Assembly: GCF_000003605.2 (NCBI RefSeq)
Contig: NW_003126389.1
Span: 107,684-125,143, forward strand
Direction of reading: 5' to 3'
Source of the DNA: Saccoglossus kowalevskii
Lineage: Eukaryota; Hemichordata; Enteropneusta; Harrimaniidae
DNA: 17,460 nt
Position numbers and translations under genes: made by a program. Shown here in pieces: positions 9,495-17,460 of this stretch. The notes under the pieces are model-generated. The model worked only from the letters and a program-made list of their open reading frames with translations, was not told where the DNA came from and did no database searches. The first letter of the stretch is position 1. Every line of letters starts with the position of its first letter.

Positions 9495-9604
9495 GTACTG
9501 CGACCAAGATTGTATTGCCGCTGATTATAATTGCTTTACTGATTGCGGGATGTATTGGTGTATATTACTACAGAACAAAACACTTGTGGCTTGGTACGCC
9601 ATGA
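9495..9604 (+). CDS. Exon G: transmembrane helix, short cytoplasmic tail and stop
   Basis: The acceptor cacattctag precedes 9495 and the frame (phase 1) runs to TGA at 9602-9604. It encodes about 36 residues: TATK, then a strongly hydrophobic stretch of about 20 (IVLPLIIIALLIAGC…), then YYYRTKHLWLGTP. The RTKH after the helix fits the positive-inside rule, giving a type I topology with all propellers outside. The 13-residue tail has no enzymatic domain, so any signalling would need partners; the YYYR tyrosines are the only obvious modification sites. A cryptic donor (CTTG|gtacgc) near the stop is weak, so I keep the stop. Confidence 0.8.
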
Positions 9605-9816
9605 CACCACACTCCATTTTCCTTCCCAGAGTTCCTTGCGGTTAGAAAAATGTACGTGTCACTTGTTAAGTCGCTTTGCAAAAAATCCTGTTTTCAGGTC
9701 CTTTAGATCGTTTTATTTTTTTGTAAACCCTGGCAATTTACATTATAATAATAAGTGTTTTTACCTTAGCAAGGAGAATTGAATTTGATTATTTACGGAA
9801 CCAAAAAAAAATTGAT
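9605..9816 (+). other. Probable 3' UTR start of the propeller gene
   Basis: AT-rich sequence after the TGA with no consensus AATAAA before 9817; AATAAG-like strings occur near 9750. The first AATAAA downstream is inside the retroposed fragment (9866-9871), so the gene's native poly(A) site is not evident. Confidence 0.5.
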
Positions 9817-9830
9817 GACATATGTAAATG
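9817..9830. repeat. Target-site duplication, left copy
   Basis: GACATATGTAAATG, repeated exactly at 9914-9927 on the other side of the poly(A)-ended fragment. A further overlapping copy (9927-9940) shows that the target was already a short tandem repeat. Confidence 0.85.
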
Positions 9831-9913
9831 TACTTATTTGTATTGTTGTTTTATTTACGACGAATAATAAAATTAGAATGCACTGTAAAAAAAAAAAAAA
9901 AAAAAAAAAAAAA
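9831..9913 (+). mobile_element. Short 5'-truncated retroposed fragment with poly(A) tail
   Basis: 83 bp between 14-bp direct repeats. It contains AATAAA (9866-9871) and, 15 bases later, an uninterrupted 27-A run (9887-9913) that stops exactly at the right repeat. This is the usual mark of LINE-mediated insertion of a polyadenylated RNA: a truncated LINE end, a SINE, or the 3' end of some mRNA. The source sequence is not recognised. It is distinct from the adjacent larger LINE, which ends in (TTTA)n rather than poly(A). Confidence 0.82.
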
Positions 9914-9940
9914 GACATATGTAAATGACATATGTAAATG
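9914..9940. repeat. Target-site duplication, right copy, plus one extra tandem unit
   Basis: 9914-9927 is the exact right-hand copy of 9817-9830. ACATATGTAAATG then recurs at 9928-9940. Confidence 0.85.
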
Positions 9941-9996
9941 GGATTCCGATGGTCTGTTTGTATTTTTGTACTTGCATTCATTGTCCTTTTAAATAA

Positions 9997-10735
9997 CTGC
10001 GTATTCTGTGGTTTGCATTATTTGCTGTGGTATGTCTCCATGTCGCCATGTCTCCCCATTGTCTGTTGCGTATTACTACTAGTTTCATTGATACCCCGAT
10101 AGTACCTCGTCTTCTACTCCTTGTGGGTGACATTGAAACCAACCCAGGTCCTCACAGTGATATCATCAAAACTTCTTGGTCAATTACCTACACGATGTTA
10201 ACATCAAACAAGTTGAACTACAATCAACATGTGACAGTTTTAGCGATCAGTTTGACGACCTTCGCATTTCACTTGCTAATGTTGAAGACAAAATCAAAGA
10301 CAATGATCAGGTAAATCGATTAAATTTGAAAGCAATTGATCAGACACTTGATGTAATTATCACAAGAATAGATAAGAATGAAAAAGATGTTGATGATCTG
10401 GAAGGTCTCTTAAGACGGAATAATGTCTGATTTTATGGCATTAAATCGGAAATCAACGAAACAGCTGACGAATGTAAAGAAAAGGTAGCATCCATGTTAA
10501 ATAGTCATGTTCATGGTAAAACTTGGTCAAAACGTGATATTGAAATTGTACATCGTACAGGAAATGCGGATGAGAGCCACCGACCAATTATTGGTCAATT
10601 CCAATACGGAGTGGATACAGTTATTGTGCTTTCTGCGAGATCCGAGTTAATAAAGTTGATATATATAATGATCTAATTAAACGTCAACGTAAAACGCTAT
10701 CAGATTTGAAGAACAAGAGAAACGCGGTTATTTAA
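9997..10735 (+). pseudogene. LINE ORF1 remnant: 2A-like N-terminus, coiled coil, RRM-like RNA-binding part
   Basis: A frame open from 9997 (ATG at 10048) carries a Leu-rich stretch ending in GDIETNPGP. Near 10176 the coding frame shifts. The new frame gives a charged heptad-like coiled coil (IKQVELQSTCDSF to VDDLEGLLRRNN), meets TGA at 10428, then continues in the same frame with FYGIKSEINE, IEIVHRTG, RPIIGQF and, after another shift near 10645, NDLIKRQRKTLSDLK. The pattern R-N-N-V-x-F-x-G, then HRTG and RPII, then the basic RQRKTL segment is that of LINE ORF1 RNA-binding chaperones. An intact ORF1p would coat LINE RNA; this copy is broken. Confidence 0.78.
10129..10152 (+). other. 2A-like ribosome-skipping motif (DIETNPGP)
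   Basis: The residues match the 2A consensus D-(V/I)-E-x-N-P-G-P and are preceded by a hydrophobic LLLLVG. In 2A peptides the Gly-Pro bond is not formed and the ribosome continues, releasing the upstream peptide. 2A-like motifs at ORF1 N-termini are known from several animal LINE clades and from trypanosome L1Tc. Here skipping would release a peptide of about 34 residues from the ATG at 10048. Activity of this copy is untested. Confidence 0.88.
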
Positions 10736-10912
10736 AAAAGGGAAAACTGTTCATCATAGAGAGCTCTAGGCAAAGGAGTCATAGTAATGTTACTTCAATT
10801 GTAAATCCTGTGCAGTTTACTACCAATCATCGTCCAATGACAAGATATCTAGCCCGTGGCAGTGGTCATATGAGAAAAGAATAACAAACCGGCCATGTCC
10901 CAAAAACCTTGA

Positions 10913-11335
10913 AACTTAAAATCTCTCGCGTGGAATATTAGAGGTTTAAAATACAAATTACCAGTAGCTGACTTTATCAACTATTTGATGAAACATGATA
11001 TCATTGTTTTGTCTGAGACTTGAGCTGAGAGTAATAACCGATACGATAACGTTGTTTCCTGATTTTGAAGTATTCAGTAAATATCGCTTACTGGTCGTTT
11101 TTCTGGGGGAGTTTGTGTACTAGAACGTAATATTTTAAAACAATTTATCAAACATATTGTTTGTCTCCTACATGATTGTATTTTTCTGCAATTGAAAGGC
11201 GACCTGTTTAATATTGACAATGACTTTAATAAAAACAATGGTATTGAAGTCTTTGAAAATCAACGCATAAATATTCTAGCTACTTTGCCCGATGATTTAT
11301 TCTCAAGGAAGAAATGTAGGATTTGTCCTCTTTAA
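10913..11335 (+). pseudogene. LINE ORF2 remnant, AP-endonuclease part
   Basis: From 10922 the frame reads SLAWNIRGLK, then FINYLMKHDIIVLSET, the usual N-terminus of the apurinic-like endonuclease that nicks target DNA. The next codon (11021) is TGA where this motif normally has Trp. After frameshifts, FPDFEVF, GRFSGGVCVLERN and CIFLQL follow. The later catalytic motifs (GDFN, the SDH His) are not recognised as intact, and the sequence is condensed before the RT start, so part of the domain is deleted. Confidence 0.75.
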
Positions 11336-11355
11336 TTCATACTAATATTGGCTTG

Positions 11356-11640
11356 AATTTTGACCTTTTAAATAGACCAATTTCCAACGACGAAATATAC
11401 CAAATCATAAATTCATTAAAACCAGGCAAATCATCTTGATGACATTATTGGCTAATATTTTAAATCAACAAGTGATCAAATAATTCCCTATTTAGATATT
11501 CTTTTTTATAGATTGTTTACAGTCGGATATTTCCAACACTTTGGTCTAAGGCTATTATAATACCAATTTTTAAGAAGGGTTCCACAAACCTTCCTGGGAA
11601 TTATAGAAGGATTTCTTTTCTAAGTATTTTCAGTCATTGA
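11356..11640 (+). pseudogene. LINE ORF2 remnant, start of reverse transcriptase
   Basis: NFDLLNRPISNDEIYQIINS and LKPGKSS, then after a shift DDIIG, YFKSTSDQIIPYLDILFYRL, and after another shift LWSKAIIIPIFKKGS and NYRRISFLS. This is the opening block of non-LTR RTs (LKpGKS…D, W..a.I.PIfKKG, NYR.IS). It stops at about 11638; the palm with the FxDD catalytic box is missing, so no RT activity is possible. Confidence 0.85.
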
Positions 11641-11655
11641 CGCATTTACTAATAT

Positions 11656-12451
11656 GTTTCATTCATTGGTCGTCGCAATTCTAACGTATGCCTCTGAAAT
11701 CTGGGGATACCAACGTTATGAATATTTAGAACGCGTTTAAATATTTGCATATAAAATGTATCTGGGCGTAACCAAAAATGCACCAATGTCACTGTCTTGG
11801 GGGGAATGTGGGCGTTACCCAATTTAGTTGTTAATCGCAAAGAAATGTATTAAATATTGGGCCAAAGTGATTAATATGCCATGTCATCGTTTCCAAAATA
11901 AATGCTTTATGAAAATGAGCTTTCGGCTCTACGTTTAAAACATACCTGGGTTAACGAGGTCAAAGAATTATGTAATTTTCATGATGCTTGGGAAACCCAA
12001 CAAGCAACAAGTCTGTAACATGGATGATTTTGTTAAGTTATTCACTTCACGTTTTAAGGAAGTATTATTTTCTGAATGCTATTACGAAATCTGATCACTT
12101 GATAAATTAATTACTTATCGGAGTTTCAAAACCAGCCTAGAACCCAGGAGATATCTGTCACTTGTAAATACTCAATCTTTCATAGAGTAAAGTTGTCACG
12201 TTTACGCAGCTCGTGTAACCATTTACGTATTGAAACTGACAGAAAAGATAATATTTAAAGATTGTAATGAAATTGAGTAAGATGAGTAACATTCTGTTCC
12301 TGTCTGTCCTTCTTTTCGAGACCTTCAGATTTAACCCATTATTACTTTCTGCCTCCATCACTGCACAAAATTGTCTAATGACCTCTGTAAATGCCACTCT
12401 ACTCAAAAGATTTTCAGTTTTGTTATTTCATTCTTTAAGACTAAGATGCGA

Positions 12452-12455
<4 letters not shown>
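11656..12455 (+). pseudogene. LINE ORF2 remnant, C-terminal domain and Cys-rich end
   Basis: It resumes after the RT deletion with ILTYASEIWG, then KMYLGVTKNA, ECGRYP and KYWAKVI, after a shift ALRLKHTWVNEVKELCNF, and later YRSFKTSLEPRRYL, KLSRLRSSCNHLRIE and a Cys-rich DCNEIE / DE.H / CPSF stretch at about 12260-12330. This is the usual post-RT region of CR1/L2-like ORF2 proteins, ending just before the (TTTA)n tract. Several TAG/TAA codons and frame changes interrupt it. Confidence 0.82.
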
Positions 12456-12544
<89 letters not shown>

Positions 12545-12547
12545 TTT
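12456..12547. repeat. (TTTA)n microsatellite, about 23 units, probable LINE 3' tail
   Basis: 92 bp of uninterrupted TTTA directly after the last recognisable ORF2 codons. CR1/L2-like elements commonly end in a short tandem repeat instead of poly(A). In translation it gives a spurious LFIYLFIY repeat. Confidence 0.9.
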
Positions 12548-13974
12548 GGGTCACTGGCCTTATAGTACAAATAAGAACCAAATATATATATGGAAAACAA
12601 TATGAAAAGAAGGAAGCTGCAAATGAAAAAGGCGTCAAACCAGACAAACAAGGAGGCCAAGCAGCACGATTAAAAAAATAATGGAGCATTATAATAATAT
12701 AATTTATCTATTCAGCAAAATACAGTAATTTCAATACGTCTCATTTATTTACATTAATATTCATAGATTATGCTGTTAAATTGAAATTCGGCAAACCATC
12801 AGTCTAGACTGAATTTTTGGAAAGACCGATAGTGTCAAGTAACACTAATTGGGTTATCAGTTTAAATAATGAATGCTATACTGTGATAATATTCTACTGT
12901 GAATTATGTTGAGAACCAGATTGCTATCTGTGACTTATGTTTCTATCCTAAAACTTACGAACGAACAATTATGCAATGCAACAATAAAAATAAATAGTTA
13001 TCCGGAATTAAGTAAAACTAACGTCATTATACATCGGCCATGAGAAAACACGAACTTTGAGAAAACATCCAACAAAAGTTAAGCTTTATAGAGCCTCCGC
13101 GGCTACAAAATTTGTACAACGAAAAATGCAATATTGCATATTGGATATTGCACGCTATTATAACTCACTCGTTTTCAAAACACAGTTCTCATATGACGTT
13201 TTACAAACTTCGTGTATATGCGAGTTACGTAATCTATCACTTGGTTCTGCCAAGGTTACCACTGTCATGCACTGAATTTGCTGTTTTTGTTATTAGCATT
13301 TATTGTGAGGAAGTTATTTAGTTAATTGACAAAAAATCCTTGAAGCAAATGTTATTTTGGTCTGGTCTAGTATCATTATCTTAGAATAACATATTTATAG
13401 CAGTGTACTTTGCAATATGCTTAATAGGTGTATCTATTTAAAGAACAAATAATACTTAATATACCACTGAGCAATAATCCCACTTAACTGATATTTCCTG
13501 AAGCCAGTATGCACAAGCCTGTGATGTTTAAAGGGCATGATCTCAGTTGTATTACAAGTAATTGTATATATTATTAACATCTATTTATTTGTGTTCATTA
13601 TGTTACATTGCAGTTATTATATTTATGTATTTAATGATATCTAATATCCTAATGTCACTTACTATAGTATCGAATAAAAGAACTGATGACATTAGACATA
13701 TACCTTGTGTCAACACTGATTGATTACGTTTCAGAGAGAAAATGACCATGATTTTCAGCATAAGTTAACACATTTGATTATGAAAATTGATTGATCGTGG
13801 TATTTCAAAATGGTTGATTAAATATATGTTCGATAGGTAATGTGTTGTTGATTTATCCACCTACTTTCAATCACATCTCATTATCGTGACAAATCATGCA
13901 CAATTAATATTTCGTAATTATTTAACTGTAGTGATATTTAAACTACTAAGAAAATCACAGTCTCTCTATCTATT
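12548..13974. other. AT-rich intergenic stretch without recognised gene
   Basis: No ORF with a recognisable domain, no splice-consistent exon and no clear repeat. Two overlapping short frames at 13057-13321 show no motif. The first 100 bases after the (TTTA)n tract are A-rich and could be residual transposon sequence. Confidence 0.6.
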
Positions 13975-14420
13975 ACCGTGCCGTGGTCGCTATATTGGGA
14001 CGTGTACTTCTTCGCCAAGCCGGAAACTGCGTGAAATTTCGAAAGATGTTGTCTCCACCATAATTAAAATTAGAGGCTACTTGAAGAAACGAGTGAGGTC
14101 GTGATTTGCTCCGATAATAGGCCCCCGAAGCGTATACACGTTCGGAGCCATGTCGGGGCTCAACACTCTCGGAGTTCAACCCCGACGATTTATTGTAGCC
14201 GAACTTAGCTCTAGCTGAACGCGTATACTGGGCAATTTTTGCTGGCTCGAGCCGTAGGGCTCTGATAAAATGTTTTCGTGTGAACGTTGCATATGTAGAC
14301 AGAAAACGGACTGTATTTTTTTTTAATAATTTCTCTTGAGCGACGTCACAACTTTGGCATCCTGATCATTTTATATCGCCACTTGTCGCAGTGCCAGGGG
14401 TTGTTTTAGAGTTCCGGTCT
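13975..14420. promoter_or_regulatory. CpG-dense patch with imperfect inverted repeats
   Basis: By eye there are about 25 CpGs between 13975 and 14285, far more than in the surrounding AT-rich DNA. It contains a near-palindrome CCGAAGCG…CACGTTCGG (14125-14145) and a hairpin GTCGGGG / CCCCGAC (14152-14158 with 14180-14186, extended by AAC/GTT). This could be an unmethylated promoter-like region or a short non-autonomous transposon; I cannot decide between them. Confidence 0.35.
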
Positions 14421-14460
14421 GTGTATAAATATTCACGAAGCAATTACAGTCGTTCTGAGA
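14337..14460 (+). promoter_or_regulatory. Possible core promoter: CRE-like GACGTCAC and TATA-like TATAAAT
   Basis: GCGACGTCAC at about 14339 resembles a CREB/ATF site, and GTATAAATA follows at about 14422 at the edge of the CpG-dense patch. About 70 bases further the first ATG (14490) gives only a 10-codon frame. No downstream coding exon is recognised, so this stays a weak call. Confidence 0.2.
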
Positions 14461-15979
14461 ATTATTCGGACAGTCAGTTAACAATATATCATGGAACATT
14501 TGAGTCTTTTTCCAATCTAGTCTGGATGGCGCCGTTGTGTTGAAACGCCCAGAATTGGGATCATTTCATAATATTGCTATATGTGGGTAAAACGCTGTTT
14601 TCAAAACGACACGCTTTGGTTATAATACAATAACAGGTTATGTTGCATATGCATTCAAATTGTTATAACCATCTGAGTCCCCTTGACATAATGCAATTTA
14701 CAAATCAACTCATCAGTGTTGAGTATAGTTGAAATAGTTAAGGGACAAAAACAACAAACCTACGTTGAAATCGAAAAAAAATGATCTTTGATTACCGGGG
14801 ACAAATTTCAATGCACTTGATTACGGGCAATGCATGGCGCAAATTTCAAGCGTAAATTCCGCAGTGTGCTTTCAAAATCGCGGATTTAGTCATTTTTACA
14901 AGGTTTGCATTTTTTTTGTCACGTGGTAATTGTGTAAACAATGACTGTCCGGGTAATGCGAATTTAGGCTTTTGAATCATATACTCAAAATTATGGTTCT
15001 GAATGAAACAACTTTATTCAAAAACGTCGTCAAACACTTCTCGCTATCTTAACCCGACCTTGGAAGGTACTCCTTCATAGCTCATTGTGGACACATAGTT
15101 ACTATTTGAATTTGTTATATATTTTTTCATTACCGAGAAATTTAACCCCGAAGTTGGGTTAACTTTTCACCAGCAATGGCTTTTAACTCGGCTCGGTTGA
15201 CTTTGTTCATACTTCACAGGTAGGTCGTAACATCCAAAAACTAATTGTCGAATACTTTCGTCCCAATGGTTCAAATTCCTACCAGCTTTGTAATAGCAGT
15301 GTTCAAATGATTATGTTTTTTATTTTGGCTACGTTGCGCACTGGTAAGAGATTACCGGCACCGACATTGTTACACTGTATCAACGTAATCCCAACGCAGC
15401 TTTGAACTATGAGTGAACTGTAAATGCTGTCTTCATTCTAGGAAATACTATCGCAAAACGGTTGGAAATGATAAATGTAACAGCAGAATACGTCCTAGTA
15501 ACTAAGTGACTTCTAAAGACTGAATGGTTTTTGCGAACTTCGTATACGGGGCCTATTTAGTTATAAACCGACGTTAGCTTCACGTTTATGTCACACCATG
15601 GAAACAGCCAAAACATGTTGCTTGTGTTTGAGCGGAGTGGATTGCCAACCAGCCAACCGGCTTTGTACTATTATTAGCTATTTGTATAGCATAGCACCGG
15701 TCGGCATTTTTTATTCTGGTCGGAAATTCTGAATGGCGGATTCTAGCAGCAAACGTGGGTAGATTTTTAGGAAAATAACGAACGAAGGATTCGATAGCTA
15801 AAAAGGTGTTTGAGTAATATTCTCAAACATAAAACGCAACTGCGTGTATTTTTACTAAAATAAATGAGTTTGCAATAGACCAATACACTCACGTGACACT
15901 ACTTTCCCGAATTAGGTTCGTGCAGGGAGCTGGTTCGTGTAAATTACTTCCTACCAACAAACTACAATTAAACAAAACC
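14461..15979. other. Intergenic stretch, no recognised gene
   Basis: It contains a perfect 7-bp inverted repeat TTAACCC / GGGTTAA with a 7-base loop (15142-15162). A 44-codon ATG frame (15598-15732) begins METAKTCCLCLSG and has a CxxC pair, but lacks supporting splice sites. Nothing else was recognised. Confidence 0.55.
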
Positions 15980-17073
15980 TATTGATATACGTGAATAACA
16001 ATATTGAAAAAAAAATAGATCAAACAATAATAATACAAAAAATAAGGAATATACAGTAAATCAATGAAACATGGAACAAGACTAAATGAGGAAAAACAAT
16101 GAGAAATAAAACGTATTAAAGAATTTATGTTAATTTGCTGTCTAAGGTTCGTGTTATTTTTTGATAAATTGGGCAACTGGTATTTGTACATTCAGGTTTG
16201 TATCACCCATTAATGTTGAAAATTTCTTGTAGTCACTCATATTCGTGAAGTTTATAATGTACTTAGTAGTCTCTTCAAATAATGCTTTTCGCGATTTTTC
16301 GTAAAAGGGGCATTTCATCTTCTACTTTGTTATTTAAACACAGTTCGCAGATTCTTTTTTCTATTTCGCTTTTTGGTTTGGTGTACCGCCCTGTTTTAGT
16401 CTATAGTTGCTCAAACGTAACCTACTTAGACATTCCCATTGTTCGGCATTCTTTATTTTGATCACATAATTTTCTAAAGTAAATTCATTTTTGAAATTTT
16501 TGTACATCTGAGTTTATTCCTTCTGCTATTGTTATTATGGTTATCATCAGTCCCTATGTTAATTTCTCTTTTTCGGTATAATTATATATTTCTTCAACTT
16601 CCAAACTTAATTTCTTGGTTTCTCTGTCGTTCAGCATAGTTGTTGTTTCGATAATTTGTGGTTGGTTTATTTCAGTTATTATAGTAGTTATGGCACTGTA
16701 CCATTTGCTGTTTAATTGTTTGTTCATAATTGCTGCCTCCCTCACCAATTCATTTGATGTATTTAATTAATTGTTTTTTTGATGAATACGTCGACTAGGT
16801 ATTTTCCCAGTTCCCCATAAATACCGAGGATTGGTGTGTTCTTACCGACTCCTAAAACAAAACGACAAAAGTTTAGGTGAATTTCTTCCACATGTATGTG
16901 TTTTCGTGACCCCAGATATCACTCCCGTAAACGAGTATGGGTCTAATTAGTTTAACGAAAAGGGCTAGCATTGTAATGACAAACGAAACAGCGTTAATTT
17001 TGGCATAGAACAAAAGGAGATAAAACAGTGGTGGACTAATCAGAATATCGGAATCAATCCTCGGTACTGGCAT
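15980..17073 (-). mobile_element. Second decayed LINE fragment, minus strand (ORF2 C-terminal region)
   Basis: On the minus strand from about 17073 downwards: FVKLIRPILVYGSDIWG (YGSDIWG at 16929-16909), after a shift VEEIHLNFCRFVLGVGKN and GELGKYL, then TAA and a less conserved part (16748-16554), then EQWECLSRLRLSNYRLK and ICELC…NKVEDEM (16354-16311). This is the same post-RT and Cys-rich architecture as in the + strand element but with a different sequence, so it is another family or an old relative. No endonuclease or RT core is present: it is 5'-truncated and frameshifted. The AT-rich 3' part down to about 15980 may be its UTR. Confidence 0.8.
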
Positions 17074-17460
17074 TTTGTGGTTCTTTGCTAAGACCGATAT
17101 AAAAAAATAAATGTAGTAGTCCAGATAATCATGATGTCGTAGTTATTCAATATATACATTAATACAAAACATTCTTTCTCATTTATACTTGATATATATA
17201 TAATTAAAATATATAAAAAATTCTGGTTATTAGAGCTCCCCACACCAATACTTGCTTTAACATTGGTCATGTGAGTGAGGTGATCATGTGACCGGGCGCG
17301 CCATCTGACTTCATATTGGAGTGCACGCCCTGGGCGAGGTGAAACTTTACATTCTCAACATTGAATAGTGTAACGAAAGAGATGCTGGAAGCAATGTCAG
17401 ATTTGCTTCGTCCGCTTCTCGTCACATGCCGAGTTATGTCCGTCCGATCGTTTTGCTCGG
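17074..17460 (+). promoter_or_regulatory. Right edge: AT-rich spacer passing into a GC-richer, promoter-like segment
   Basis: 17074-17260 is AT-rich and featureless. From about 17262 the composition changes: two TCATGTGA E-box/M-box-like octamers (17268-17290), GGGCGCGCCATCTGAC and several CpGs follow. An ATG at 17381 then opens a frame (MLEAMSDLLRPLLVTC…) that has no stop before the window ends. This may be the 5' end of another gene on the + strand, but only 26 codons are visible. Confidence 0.25.

Larger units (their letters stand above)
9997..12547 (+). mobile_element. Decayed CR1/L2-type non-LTR retrotransposon (LINE) with 2A-like ORF1
   Basis: The order of remnants is that of a two-ORF LINE: 2A-like motif, coiled coil and RRM-like ORF1, AP-endonuclease start, RT start, C-terminal conserved block and Cys-rich end, then a simple-repeat tract. 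At about 2.5 kb it is well short of a usual 4-5 kb copy. Stops, frameshifts and at least two internal deletions make it non-functional. The 5' limit is uncertain; the TAA at 9994 only bounds the open frame. No target-site duplication was found, and it is possible that the (TTTA)n tract is internal rather than terminal. Confidence 0.85.

Noticed and set aside
9887-9913. The poly(A) run as the native mRNA end of the propeller gene (a processed copy of it)
   Set aside because: The gene has introns, and the A run is bounded by exact target-site duplications enclosing only 83 bp, so it belongs to a separate inserted fragment.
10129-10152. 2A motif as evidence for an integrated picorna-like virus
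   Set aside because: It is followed by a LINE ORF1 coiled coil and RRM-like region, an AP-endonuclease start and a non-LTR RT block; no viral capsid, helicase or protease pattern is seen.
12267-12605. Frames with LFIYLFIY repeats
   Set aside because: They are translations of the (TTTA)n tract plus the tail of the broken ORF2, not a protein gene of their own.
14152-14186. GC-rich hairpin with GTTCAACCC as a tRNA gene or SINE B box
   Set aside because: The flanking bases do not form a T-arm or acceptor stem, and no A box was found at the right distance.
1-17460. CRISPR arrays, bacterial operons or phage features
   Set aside because: No regularly spaced repeats, no dense co-directional ORFs and no ribosome-binding sites; introns and LINEs indicate animal nuclear DNA.

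Overview
The window looks like nuclear DNA of an animal, most likely a marine invertebrate (mollusc, annelid, hemichordate, lancelet and similar remain open). The reasons are AT-rich intronic and intergenic sequence, GT-AG introns, broken non-LTR retrotransposons of the CR1/L2 type, microsatellites, and no bacterial-style gene packing. I cannot name the species from sequence alone.

Region 1 (about 1-9830, + strand) holds the 3' part of one multi-exon gene. I place seven exons (1739-2353, 4177-4773, 6827-7588, 7782-8450, 9034-9060, 9308-9382, 9495-9604). All six internal junctions, and the acceptor of the first exon, are phase 1, so every internal exon can be added, dropped or duplicated without changing the frame. 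Together they encode about 951 residues. Four consecutive exons each encode one module of four roughly 40-residue repeats plus a closing strand, which reads as a tectonin/tachylectin-2-like beta-propeller. A 27-bp microexon, a 75-bp Ser-rich exon and a terminal exon with one transmembrane helix and a 13-residue tail follow. The inferred product is a type I membrane protein with a string of extracellular propellers, possibly a carbohydrate- or surface-binding receptor. Modules 1 and 2 are a recent tandem duplication that includes flanking intron. Modules 3 and 4 form a second pair with vicinal cysteines. The start codon and signal peptide were not found and probably lie upstream.

Region 2 (about 9817-12547) is a nest of retroelements just downstream of, or in, the 3' UTR. 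A small retroposed fragment (9831-9913) has AATAAA, a 27-A tract and 14-bp target-site duplications. Next to it lies a decayed + strand LINE (about 9997-12547). It keeps an ORF1 with an N-terminal 2A-like motif (DIETNPGP), a coiled coil and an RRM-like part, then remnants of the AP-endonuclease, the start of the RT, the C-terminal domain, and a (TTTA)n tract. The RT core is deleted.

Region 3 (12548-16000) has no recognisable gene. It contains a CpG-dense patch (about 13975-14420) with imperfect inverted repeats and a possible core promoter.

Region 4 (about 15980-17073) is a second broken LINE on the minus strand, mainly the ORF2 C-terminus. The last 200 bases become GC-richer, with E-box-like motifs and an ATG frame open to the window edge, possibly the start of another gene.
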